From the NCBI GenBank assembly GCA_021779835.1, contig JAJXZX010000016.1:1-64000 (forward strand): a DNA stretch of 64,000 bases. The letters are read 5' to 3'. Source of the stretch: Pseudomonadota bacterium (GTDB taxonomy: Bacteria > Pseudomonadota > Alphaproteobacteria > Rhodobacterales > Rhodobacteraceae). This document shows positions 16,630-25,033 of this stretch, in pieces. A model generated the notes under the pieces. The model saw only the letters and a program-made list of their open reading frames with translations. It made no database searches and was not told the origin of the DNA. A program made the position numbers and the translations under genes. The number at the start of each line of letters is the position of its first letter. Within the stretch, counting starts at the first letter, position 1.

Positions 16630-17321
16630 GCGCGCCACAAGGCTGGGAGGCGATCCGCGCCGAGGTGCTGCGCCGGATCGACAGCCGCGTTTGGGCACCG
16701 GGCGCGTTGATCCCGACCGAAGAAGACCTTGCCGCCGAATTCGGCTGTGCCCGCGCCACCGTCAACCGTGCGCTGCGCGAACTGGCGCTGGCGGGCGTGC
16801 TGGAACGCAGGCGCAAGGCGGGCACGCGCGTCGCCACCCACCCGGTGCGCAAGGCGACGCTGGATATTCCGGTGACGCGGCTGGAGGTGGTGGGGCGCGG
16901 CCAAGTCTATAGCTTTCGCCTGCTGGCGCAGACCAAGGCCGTGCCGCCGCTGGCGGTTGCCAGCCGCCTTGGCCTTGCGCCTGGGGCCACGCTTTTGCAC
17001 CTGCGCACGCTGCATTTCGCCGATGCCAAGCCCTTCCTGTACGAGGATCGCTGGCTGAACCCCGCTGTGCTGCCCGAGGGGCTGCCCCCCGATCTGGCCG
17101 AGATGTCGATCAACGAATGGCTGGTGAAAACCGTGGCCTATACCTATGGAGACATTTCCTTTTCCGCCGCCAATGCCAGCCCCGATGAGGCCGCATATCT
17201 GGACGTCGCCCCCGGAGCTGCACTTTTCATCACCGAGCGCACAACATGGGCCGGCGAGGCGCCGATTACGCTGGTGCGGCTCGCCTACGGGCCGGGCTAC
17301 CGGTTGCATACCCAAGTGTAA
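16626..17321 (+). CDS. hutC: HutC, GntR-family repressor of histidine utilisation
   Basis: The 231-aa protein has an N-terminal GntR winged helix (WAPGALIPTEEDLAAEFGCARATVNRALRELA...AGTRVA) and a C-terminal UTRA effector domain including LYEDRWLNP and INEWLVKTV, as in HutC, which binds urocanate. It uses a GTG start overlapping the hutF stop. It should bind the paired sites at 15199-15233 and control both hut operons. Confidence 0.93.
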   Translation: MSAPQGWEAIRAEVLRRIDSRVWAPGALIPTEEDLAAEFGCARATVNRALRELALAGVLERRRKAGTRVATHPVRKATLDIPVTRLEVVGRGQVYSFRLLAQTKAVPPLAVASRLGLAPGATLLHLRTLHFADAKPFLYEDRWLNPAVLPEGLPPDLAEMSINEWLVKTVAYTYGDISFSAANASPDEAAYLDVAPGAALFITERTTWAGEAPITLVRLAYGPGYRLHTQV

Positions 17322-17327
17322 GTGCGA

Positions 17328-17440
17328 TTTCTTTTTGGCAAAAATACTCCGGGTGATCAGCGCCCGGAAACCTTCCGGGGGAAAGTTTCAGCGAAGAACG
17401 CCCGCCCGTGTCGGGCGGGCTGGGGGGCAGAGCCCCGGCG
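17328..17440 (-). repeat. Dispersed repeat copy R4 (long form), likely bidirectional terminator
   Basis: The reverse strand reads CCGGGGCTCTGCCCCCCAGC, a hairpin with 9-base arms GCCCGCCCG/CGGGCGGGC (17400-17420), TTCGCTGAAACTTTCCCCCGGA, and the core GGAGTATTTTTGCCAAAAAG. It is an inverted near-copy of R2. It fills the gap between the convergent ends of hutC and the LysR gene, so the hairpins could end transcription from both sides. Confidence 0.85.
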
Positions 17441-17441
17441 C

Positions 17442-18293
17442 TTACCGCCTCCCCAACCGTGCCCGCACAATCGCCAACAAGCGGCGATGCACATGCGAGG
17501 GGCGGTTGCGGATGTGAACCGCAGTATAAACCGGCTGCGGCAGCGGCGGCACGTCACTGACATAGCGCGCGCGGCCCTCATCGACCATTTGCGCGGCGGT
17601 TTCCTCCAACACAAAAGCCGAGCCGCCGAGGGTGGCCAAAAGCCCCGCGACGGCGGCGTTTTGGCCCGAGGCAATCGGGGTTTCGGCAAAGTCTGGCAGC
17701 ATCTGGCGGTGCAGCAGCGCGAAGGCGGGCGAGTATTCGGCGCTGATATAGCTTTCCAGCCGGAGCCCGGCCCGGCGATCTGTTTCGGTGGAAATCAAGC
17801 GATAGCGCAACTCTCCCACCGTCTCAAAATGCAGGTCTGGCGTCGGGCGCGGGGTGAAAATCACGCCGAAATCCAACGCGCCGCGCGCAATGTCGAGGCA
17901 CATCTGGATCGAGTAATCGAGCTCGATATAAAACGCGGTATCGGGCAGGGTTTTGCGAAACTCTGACACCCAGTCGCCGATGTGGCTGGCGGCCAAGTCA
18001 TGCTGCATCCCCAGCCGCAGGTTCAGCGCCGAGGCGCCGGTGCTTTGCACGGCGCGTAGGCTTTCGGTCCACTCACGGCTCAGGCTGCGCGCGAAGGGCT
18101 CGAATTTCAACCCCTCGGTGGTCAGGTCGGTGCCTGCGCGCGAGCGGGTGAAGAGCCGCGCACCAAGCGCGGTTTCCAGCGCCTGCACGCGGCCCGACAC
18201 GGTGGATTGCGTGACGCCCAGCCGGTCGGCGGTGCGGTGAAAGCTGCGCGTGGCGATCAGGTCTAGGAAGGTGTCGAGCAGGTCGATCTGCAT
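17442..18293 (-). CDS. LysR-family transcriptional regulator of the methylamine-type cluster
   Basis: A 283-aa LysR regulator: N-terminal helix-turn-helix MQIDLLDTFLDLIATRSFHRTADRLGVTQSTVSGRVQALETALGARLFTRS (within residues 1-52), then the effector domain. The frame extends 45 codons further upstream, but ATG 18293, after AAGGCAAACTCC, is the family start. It is divergent from the DMGDH-like gene and probably regulates it through the palindrome at 18315-18333. The effector is unknown; a methylated glycine derivative would fit the neighbourhood. Confidence 0.9.
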   Translation of the reverse strand: MQIDLLDTFLDLIATRSFHRTADRLGVTQSTVSGRVQALETALGARLFTRSRAGTDLTTEGLKFEPFARSLSREWTESLRAVQSTGASALNLRLGMQHDLAASHIGDWVSEFRKTLPDTAFYIELDYSIQMCLDIARGALDFGVIFTPRPTPDLHFETVGELRYRLISTETDRRAGLRLESYISAEYSPAFALLHRQMLPDFAETPIASGQNAAVAGLLATLGGSAFVLEETAAQMVDEGRARYVSDVPPLPQPVYTAVHIRNRPSHVHRRLLAIVRARLGRR

Positions 18294-18314
18294 GGAGTTT
18301 GCCTTGGGGCTCAC

Positions 18315-18333
18315 TGATCGGAATATCCGATCA
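18315..18333. promoter_or_regulatory. LysR-type operator upstream of the DMGDH-like operon
   Basis: TGATCGGAATATCCGATCA is a perfect inverted repeat with 8-base arms around ATA, containing a T-N11-A LysR box (ATCGGAATATCCGAT). It lies 21 bases upstream of the LysR start and 77 bases before the divergent gene. A degenerate half-site-like sequence CGATATATC follows at 18341. Confidence 0.6.
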
Positions 18334-18409
18334 ATAGCGCCGATATATCTGAATTGAAAGTGCTGCGAAGCCCGCTGATACTCCGCTAAATTCGGCTGGG
18401 AGGCGAGGC

Positions 18410-20851
18410 ATGAGCGAGATACCGACAAGCGCGCGGGTGGTGATTATCGGCGGCGGCGCGGTGGGGGCCTCGGCGTTTTATCACCTTGCGAAAGCTGGCT
18501 GGACTGACGCAATTTTGCTGGAGAAAAACGAGCTTACTGCCGGGTCGACCTGGCACGCGGCGGGCAACGTGCCGACGTTTTCGTCAAGCTGGTCGATCAT
18601 GAACATGCAGCGCTATTCGGCGCAGCTCTATCGCGGGCTGGGGGACGCGGTCGATTACCCGATGAACTACCATGTTACCGGCTCGGTCCGACTGGGGCAC
18701 AGCCGCGAGCGGTTGCAGGAATTTCAGCGCGTCAAGGGGATGGGGCGCTATCAGGGCATGGACCTTGATATTCTTGGCCCCGACGAGATCCGCGCGAAAT
18801 ATCCGTTTCTGGAGACGCATGACCTGACCGGCGCGCTTTACGACCCCTATGACGGCGACATTGACCCCGCGCAGTTGACGCAAGCGTTGGCCAAGGGCGC
18901 ACGGGCGCTGGGCGCGACGATCCTGCGGTTTTGCCCGGCGACGGGCGTGCGGCGCGAGGGGGATGAGTGGGTGGTTTCCACCCCCAAGGGCGAGATCCGT
19001 TGCGAAATCGTGGTGAACGCGGCGGGCTACTATGCCCGCGAGGTGGGCAAGTGGTTTGGCCGCGACGTGCCGATGATGGTGATGAGCCATCAATATATGC
19101 TGTTCGACACCATCCCCGAACTGGCGGCTTGGTCGGCAGAAGTGGGGCACAAGCTGCCGCTGCTGCGCGATGTGGATTCCAGCTACTATCTGCGACAGGA
19201 AAAGCAGGGCTTCAACCTTGGCCCCTATGAGAAAAACTGCAAGGCGCATTGGATCAGCCCTGACGATCCTTTCCCCGAGGATTTCAGTTTCCAGCTGTTC
19301 CCCGACGATCTGGACCGGCTTGAGTGGTATATCGCCGACGCGATGGCGCGGGTGCCTTTGCTGGAAAAGGCGAGCCTGACCAAGGTCATCAACGGACCGA
19401 TCCCCTATGCGCCCGATGGCAATCCGCTGATCGGGCCGATGCCGGGGGTGCCGAATGCGTTTGAGGCTTGCGTGTTCACCTTTGGCATCTGTCAGGCGGG
19501 CGGCGCGGGCAAGGTGCTGGCGGAATGGGTGACAGAGGGGCAGACGGAGTGGGACATGTGGTCTTGCGATCCGCGCCGCTTTACCGGATTTGCCGATCAG
19601 AAATACTGCATTGCCAAAGGGATGGAGGTTTATGGCAACGAATATGCCATCCACTTCCCGCACCATTCATGGCCTGCGGGTCGGAACCAGAAGCTGTCGG
19701 CGGTGCATGACCGCATCGTCGCACTTGGCGGCGTGTTTGGCGTGGCGAACGGGTGGGAGCGTGCCAATTGGTATGCCGCGCCCGGCGAGGATACCTCGGA
19801 AGAGGGGACGCATACCTGGGCGCGCAAGGGGCCGTGGTTCGATGCGGTGCGGCGCGAATGTCTGGCGGTGCGCGATGCGGCGGGAATTCTGGACCTGCCC
19901 GGATTTTCGCGCTTTCGCGTGAAGGGCGCCCATGTCGCCGACTGGCTGTCGGCGCAGATCACCGGCAAAGTGCCGGCGGTCGGGCGGCTGGGCTTGGGCT
20001 ATTTCGCCGACCACGACGGGCGCATTGTTACCGAGATGTCGATTGCGCGCATGGCGGCGGATGAGGTGTTGCTGATTACCGCCGCCACCGCGCAGGCGCA
20101 TGATTTTGAATGGCTGCGCGACCACCTCGCCGAGGGGATGACCTTGACGGATGAGACCGAGGCGTGGTCGTGCCACATCCTGACCGGGCCGAATGCGCGC
20201 GCGGTGTTGGCGGGGGTGACGGATGCCGATCTGACGAAGCCGTGGCTGACCTGGCAATTGGCACATATCGCCGGGACCGAGGTGATGCTGATGCGGGTGT
20301 CGTTCGCGGGTGAACTGGGGTGGGAGATCCACTCGCGCGTCGCGGATACGGGTGCTGTGTTCGACGCGGTCTGGGCGGCGGGCCAAGCGCAGGGGTTGCG
20401 CCCGTTTGGCATGTTCGCGTTGAACTCCCTGCGGATGGAAAAGGGCTACCGCGCGTGGAAGGGCGATTTGTCGACCGATTATACCGTGGTGCAGGCCGGG
20501 CTGTCGCGCTTCGTTGATCCGACGAAATACGCGTTCCGCGGCCGGGCGGCGATCTTGGCCGAGATGCAGGCGGGGCCCGCGAAGCGGTTTGTCACGCTGG
20601 TGGTCGAGGCGGGCGAAAATGACCCGCCCTATATGTCGACGCTGTGGCACGAGGGCGCGGTTGTGGGCGAGACCACCTCTGGCTACTGGGGGCATCGGGT
20701 CGATAAGTGCATAGCGTTGGGCATGGTGCGCGCCGATCTGGCGGTGCCGGGCACAGCGCTGGAGGTCGAAATCTTTGGCGAGCGTTTTCCTGCCGTCGTG
20801 CAGGAGGATCAGCCGCTGTGGGACGCTAAAAACGAGCGCATTCGCGCGTGA
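18410..20851 (+). CDS. Dimethylglycine dehydrogenase-like FAD oxidoreductase with GcvT domain (paralog 1)
   Basis: An 813-aa two-domain flavoprotein. The N-terminal FAD-binding oxidoreductase domain begins VVIIGGGAVGASAFYHLAKAG and has STWHAAG, the histidine that carries covalent FAD in DMGDH relatives. The C-terminal half (from about residue 430) is a GcvT-like folate domain with ELGWEIHSR and KGYRAWKGDLSTDYT. Such enzymes oxidatively demethylate dimethylglycine or sarcosine-like substrates and pass the methyl carbon to tetrahydrofolate. It starts after GGGAGGCGAGGC and is first of a four-gene plus-strand run. Exact substrate is not readable. Confidence 0.88.
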   Translation: MSEIPTSARVVIIGGGAVGASAFYHLAKAGWTDAILLEKNELTAGSTWHAAGNVPTFSSSWSIMNMQRYSAQLYRGLGDAVDYPMNYHVTGSVRLGHSRERLQEFQRVKGMGRYQGMDLDILGPDEIRAKYPFLETHDLTGALYDPYDGDIDPAQLTQALAKGARALGATILRFCPATGVRREGDEWVVSTPKGEIRCEIVVNAAGYYAREVGKWFGRDVPMMVMSHQYMLFDTIPELAAWSAEVGHKLPLLRDVDSSYYLRQEKQGFNLGPYEKNCKAHWISPDDPFPEDFSFQLFPDDLDRLEWYIADAMARVPLLEKASLTKVINGPIPYAPDGNPLIGPMPGVPNAFEACVFTFGICQAGGAGKVLAEWVTEGQTEWDMWSCDPRRFTGFADQKYCIAKGMEVYGNEYAIHFPHHSWPAGRNQKLSAVHDRIVALGGVFGVANGWERANWYAAPGEDTSEEGTHTWARKGPWFDAVRRECLAVRDAAGILDLPGFSRFRVKGAHVADWLSAQITGKVPAVGRLGLGYFADHDGRIVTEMSIARMAADEVLLITAATAQAHDFEWLRDHLAEGMTLTDETEAWSCHILTGPNARAVLAGVTDADLTKPWLTWQLAHIAGTEVMLMRVSFAGELGWEIHSRVADTGAVFDAVWAAGQAQGLRPFGMFALNSLRMEKGYRAWKGDLSTDYTVVQAGLSRFVDPTKYAFRGRAAILAEMQAGPAKRFVTLVVEAGENDPPYMSTLWHEGAVVGETTSGYWGHRVDKCIALGMVRADLAVPGTALEVEIFGERFPAVVQEDQPLWDAKNERIRA

Positions 20852-20856
20852 CCGGC

Positions 20857-20908
20857 GGCCGGGGCTCTGCCCCGGACCCCGGAGTATTTTTGCCAAGAAG
20901 AATGAGGG
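20857..20908 (+). repeat. Dispersed repeat copy R5
   Basis: A perfect hairpin CCGGGGC-TCT-GCCCCGG (20859-20875) is followed by ACCCC and the canonical core GGAGTATTTTTGCCAAGAAG. It begins within 10 bases of the stop codon of the first DMGDH-like gene and ends just before the second. Confidence 0.85.
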
Positions 20909-20917
20909 CTTAGGGAA

Positions 20918-23356
20918 ATGGTTGAGGTTCCGGCGCGCGCGCGGGCGGTGATTATCGGGGGCGGTATCTCGGGCTGTTCGGTGGCCTATCATCTGGCCAA
21001 GCTGGGCTGGACCGATGTGGTTCTGCTGGAACGAAAGCAGCTGACCTGTGGCACGACATGGCACGCGGCGGGGCTGATCGGGCAGTTGCGCGGGTCACAG
21101 AACATGACGCGGCTCGCGAAATATTCCGCAGATCTTTATGTCAAGCTGGAGGCTGAGACTGGGGTGGCGACGGGGATGCGGCAGGTCGGCTCGATCTCCG
21201 TGGCGCTGACCAAGGCGCGGCACGAGGAATTGCTGCGGCAGGCGACATTGGCGCGCGCCTTTGACGTGGATGTCAGCGAGATCAGCCCGGCCGAAGTCAA
21301 GGCGATGTATCCGCATGTCGAGGTCGGCGACGTGGTGGGGGCGGTACATCTGCCGCTCGATGGGCAGTGCGACCCGGCCAATATCGCGATGGCGCTCGCC
21401 AAGGGCGCGCGGATGCGGGGGGCGAAAATCCTTGAGGGAGTGAAAGTCACCGGCGTCGCGCAGGCGGGCGGGCGCGTCACCGGGGTTGATTGGGAAACCG
21501 ACGGCGAGCGGGGCCATATCGCGGCGGATGTGGTGATCAACTGCGGCGGCATGTGGGGGCGCGAGTTGGCGGGGCGGTCGGGTGTGACGCTGCCGCTTCA
21601 TGCGTGCGAGCATTTTTATTTGGTCACGGAACCCATTGAAGGGCTTGGCCATTTGCCGGTTCTGCGCGTGCCGGATGAGTGTGCCTATTACAAGTCGGAT
21701 GCGGGCAAGATGATGCTGGGCGCGTTTGAACCCAAGGCGAAGCCGTGGGGGATGGCCGGGATTTCGGAAGAGTTCTGTTTCGACTCATTGCCCGAGGATT
21801 TCGACCATTTCCAGCCGATCCTTGAGGCGGCGATGGGGCGGATGCCGATGTTCCAGACGGCGGGGATTCATACCTTCTTTAACGGGCCGGAAAGCTTTAC
21901 CCCCGATGATCGCTATTATCTGGGCGAGGCGCCGGAGTTGAAAGGGTATTGGGTCGCGGCGGGGTATAACTCGATCGGGATCGTGTCGTCTGGCGGCGCG
22001 GGCATGGCCTTGGCGCAGTGGATCAATGATGGCGAGGCGCCGTTTGACCTGTGGGAGGTCGATATTCGCCGCGCGCAGCCGTTCCAGCGCAACCGGCGCT
22101 ATCTGAAGGAGCGGGTGACTGAAACGCTGGGGTTGCTTTATGCCGACCACTACCCCTACCGGCAGGTGGAAACCGCGCGCGGGGTGCGACGCTCGCCGCT
22201 GCACGAGCATCTGAAGGCGCGCGGCGCGGTGTTTGGCGAGGTTGCGGGCTGGGAGCGGGCGAACTGGTTTGCGCGTCCGGGGCAGGAGCGGGAGTACCGC
22301 TATGACTGGGGGCGGCAGAACTGGTTCGACAACCAGAAGGCCGAGCATACGGCGGTGCGGACCGGCGTCGGCCTGTTCGACATGACCTCATTCGGCAAGA
22401 TCCGCGTCGAGGGGCGCGACGCTTGCGCGTTCCTCCAGCGGATGTGCGCCAATGACGTGGACGTTGCGGCGGGACGGATTGTCTACACGCAAATGCTGAA
22501 CGCGCGCGGTGGGATTGAGAGCGATCTGACCGTGACGCGGTTGTCGGAGACCGCGTATTTCCTCGTGGTGCCGGGGGCGACGTTGCAGCGGGATCTGGCG
22601 TGGCTGCGCAAGCACCTGACGGATGAGTTCGTCGTGGTTACCGATGTGACAGCGGCGGAGGCGGTGTTGTGCGTGATGGGACCGAAAGCGCGCGATCTGA
22701 TGGCGGCGGTCAGCCCGGATGACTTTAGCAACGCCGCGCATCCCTTTGGCACCGCGCGGGAAATCGAGATCGGTATGGGCATCGCGCGGGCGCATCGCGT
22801 GACCTATGTGGGCGAGCTGGGGTGGGAGCTTTACGTCTCCTCCGATCAGGCCGCGCATGTGTTCGAGGCGCTGGAGGCGGCAGATATGGGGATGCGGCTC
22901 TGCGGCCTGCACACACTGGATTCGTGCCGGATCGAGAAGGCGTTCCGCCATTTCGGCCATGACATCACCGATGAGGATCATGTGCTGGAGGCGGGCTTGG
23001 GCTTTGCCGTCCGCACGCAAAAGGGCGCTTTCATCGGGCGTGACGCGGTGCTGCGCAAGCGTGACGAAGGGTTGAACCGGCGGCTGGTGCAGTTCCGTCT
23101 GACCGACCCAGAGCCGATGCTGTTTCACAACGAGGCGCTGGTGCGCGATGGCAAGATCGTCAGCATCATCACCTCGGCAAACTACGGGCATGCCTTGGGC
23201 GGCGCAGTCGGGCTTGGCTATGTGCCGTGCAAGGGCGAGAGCGCCGAGGCGGTGCTGGGCTCGACTTACGAGATTGAGGTGGCGGGGCGCAGGCATCGGG
23301 CGGTGGCCTCGCTGGCGCCGATGTATGACCCGAAAAGCGAACGGGTGCGGATGTAG
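20918..23356 (+). CDS. Dimethylglycine dehydrogenase-like FAD oxidoreductase with GcvT domain (paralog 2)
   Basis: An 812-aa paralog of the preceding gene with the same order: FAD motif AVIIGGGISGCSVAYHLAKLG, the flavinylation motif GTTWHAAGL, and a C-terminal folate domain with GELGWELYV and KAFRHFGHDITDEDHVLEAGL. The ending DPKSERVRM parallels DAKNERIRA in paralog 1. The two proteins are diverged enough to suggest different substrates in one pathway, for example successive N-methyl removals. It lies 66 bases after paralog 1, separated by repeat R5. Confidence 0.88.
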   Translation: MVEVPARARAVIIGGGISGCSVAYHLAKLGWTDVVLLERKQLTCGTTWHAAGLIGQLRGSQNMTRLAKYSADLYVKLEAETGVATGMRQVGSISVALTKARHEELLRQATLARAFDVDVSEISPAEVKAMYPHVEVGDVVGAVHLPLDGQCDPANIAMALAKGARMRGAKILEGVKVTGVAQAGGRVTGVDWETDGERGHIAADVVINCGGMWGRELAGRSGVTLPLHACEHFYLVTEPIEGLGHLPVLRVPDECAYYKSDAGKMMLGAFEPKAKPWGMAGISEEFCFDSLPEDFDHFQPILEAAMGRMPMFQTAGIHTFFNGPESFTPDDRYYLGEAPELKGYWVAAGYNSIGIVSSGGAGMALAQWINDGEAPFDLWEVDIRRAQPFQRNRRYLKERVTETLGLLYADHYPYRQVETARGVRRSPLHEHLKARGAVFGEVAGWERANWFARPGQEREYRYDWGRQNWFDNQKAEHTAVRTGVGLFDMTSFGKIRVEGRDACAFLQRMCANDVDVAAGRIVYTQMLNARGGIESDLTVTRLSETAYFLVVPGATLQRDLAWLRKHLTDEFVVVTDVTAAEAVLCVMGPKARDLMAAVSPDDFSNAAHPFGTAREIEIGMGIARAHRVTYVGELGWELYVSSDQAAHVFEALEAADMGMRLCGLHTLDSCRIEKAFRHFGHDITDEDHVLEAGLGFAVRTQKGAFIGRDAVLRKRDEGLNRRLVQFRLTDPEPMLFHNEALVRDGKIVSIITSANYGHALGGAVGLGYVPCKGESAEAVLGSTYEIEVAGRRHRAVASLAPMYDPKSERVRM

Positions 23357-23376
23357 GCGAGGCCGGGGGTAGCGCG

Positions 23377-23412
23377 CCCCAGGACCCCCGCGGATATTTT
23401 AGGACAGAAAAT
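23377..23412 (+). repeat. Degenerate dispersed repeat copy R6
   Basis: GCGCCCCAGGACCCCCGCGG followed by ATATTTTAGGACAGAAAATG resembles copies R3 and R5 but with several changes in the core. It sits between paralog 2 and the methyltransferase gene; the likely ATG of the latter lies at its end. Confidence 0.5.
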
Positions 23413-24979
23413 GGGTGGTGGGATGGACGTGATTGAGGAAGGCTGCGCGCCGTCGCGCAATCGGCGGTCGGGCGGGCGGGCGAATCGGGTGGCGGTGCGA
23501 TCTGCGCCACTGGCGGACAACCTGCGCCCGGTCCGGGCGGGGATGTCGGGGGGGCAGTATAAGCCGCTGACCCAAGCCGGGATGGAGCGTATCCATCAGG
23601 CCGCGCTGGACGCGTTGGAGACGATCGGGTTGGCCAATGCACCGAAATCGGGCATCGAGATTATGACCGGCGCCGGGGCGATTTTAGGCGAGGACGGGCG
23701 GCTGCGCTTCCCGCGCGCGCTGGTCGAGGACATGCTGCGGGTCGCGGCGCGGGGTATTACGCTATACGGGCGCGACCCGGCCTATGACCTGCATCTGGAA
23801 GGCACGCGGGTGCATTACGGCACGGCGGGGGCTGCGGTGCATATCGTTGATCTGGAGCGGAACGAGTATCGCGACTCGACCGCTAAGGATCTGTATGACG
23901 CGGCGAAGATCACGCATCATCTTGATAACGTGCATTTCTTTCAGCGTGCCATGGTGTGCCGCGATATCCTCGACAATTACGAGATGGACGTGAACACGCT
24001 TTACGCCTGTTGCGCGGGGACCACGAAACATGTCGGCACCTCGTTCTCTGATCCCTCGCATGTGAAGGGCTGTTTTGACCTTTTGCACATGATCGCGGGG
24101 GGCGAGGACAAGTGGCGCGAGCGGCCGTTCGTTTCCAACTCCAACTGTTTTGTTGTGCCGCCGATGAAGTTCGCCGAGGAAAGCTGCATCACGATGGAGG
24201 CCTGTATTCGCGCCGGTATGCCGATGCTGCTGCTGAGCGCGGGGCAGGCCGGGGCGACGGCGCCGGCACCGATTGCGCTGGCGATTGTGCAGGCGGTGGC
24301 CGAATGTCTGGCGGGCGTGGTTTACGTCAACGCGATGGCGCCGGGGCACCCGTGCATCTTTGGCACCTGGCCCTTTGTCAGCGATCTGCGCACCGGGGCG
24401 ATGTCGGGCGGCTCAGCCGAGCAGGCACTGCTGACGGCGGGATGCGCGCAGATGCACCAGTTTTACGGCCTTCCGGGCGGCGCGGCCTCGGGGATTTCGG
24501 ACAGCAAGCTGCCCGATATGCAGGCAGGATGGGAGCAGGGCATCACCAACGTGCTCGCCGGGCTGTCGGGGTTGAACATGTGCTACGAGGCGGTGGGGAT
24601 GCACGCCTCGCTGCTGGGATTCAGTCTGGAAAGCCTTGTGCTGGGCGATGACCTTTTGGGGCAGGCGATGCGTTGCGTACGCGGCATCGAGGTGAACGAG
24701 GATACCGTCAGCATCGAGGCAATGCGGCAGGTCTGTCTGGAAGGGCCGGGGCATTACCTGGGCCACGAGCAGACGCTGAGCCTGATGCAGACGGAGTATA
24801 TCTATCCCGTCGTCGCCAACCGGATGAGCCCGAAGGAATGGGTCGAGGCGGGCAAGCCGCAGTTGTTGGATCGGGCGATTGCACGCAAGAACTCCATTTT
24901 GGCGAAGGCGGGCAACCAGATCGATCCGGAGATTGATGCCGCGATCCGCTCGGCGTTCCGTATTCATGTGGCGCGCTGA
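23411..24979 (+). CDS. MttB-family (COG5598) corrinoid methyltransferase, non-pyrrolysine type
   Basis: A 522-aa member of the trimethylamine methyltransferase MttB superfamily: SGIEIMTGAGAIL, HYGTAGAAVHIVD, FGTWPFVSDLRTGAMSGGSAEQALL, and GAASGISDSKLPDMQAGWEQ are typical blocks. It has no in-frame amber codon, so it is not the pyrrolysine trimethylamine enzyme but one of the larger group acting on quaternary amines such as glycine betaine or proline betaine. These transfer a methyl group to a corrinoid protein; none is encoded here. The first ATG (23411) sits in repeat R6; ATG 23423 is an alternative. Confidence 0.85.
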   Translation: MGGGMDVIEEGCAPSRNRRSGGRANRVAVRSAPLADNLRPVRAGMSGGQYKPLTQAGMERIHQAALDALETIGLANAPKSGIEIMTGAGAILGEDGRLRFPRALVEDMLRVAARGITLYGRDPAYDLHLEGTRVHYGTAGAAVHIVDLERNEYRDSTAKDLYDAAKITHHLDNVHFFQRAMVCRDILDNYEMDVNTLYACCAGTTKHVGTSFSDPSHVKGCFDLLHMIAGGEDKWRERPFVSNSNCFVVPPMKFAEESCITMEACIRAGMPMLLLSAGQAGATAPAPIALAIVQAVAECLAGVVYVNAMAPGHPCIFGTWPFVSDLRTGAMSGGSAEQALLTAGCAQMHQFYGLPGGAASGISDSKLPDMQAGWEQGITNVLAGLSGLNMCYEAVGMHASLLGFSLESLVLGDDLLGQAMRCVRGIEVNEDTVSIEAMRQVCLEGPGHYLGHEQTLSLMQTEYIYPVVANRMSPKEWVEAGKPQLLDRAIARKNSILAKAGNQIDPEIDAAIRSAFRIHVAR

Positions 24980-25033
24980 AATGTTCGATAATCGCAAGCA
25001 ACTGTGGAATCATGCAGGATTGAGAGGCAGTAA

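Noticed and set aside
23411-24979. Possible pyrrolysine-type trimethylamine methyltransferase
   Set aside because: The MttB-family frame contains no in-frame TAG, so it belongs to the non-pyrrolysine branch.
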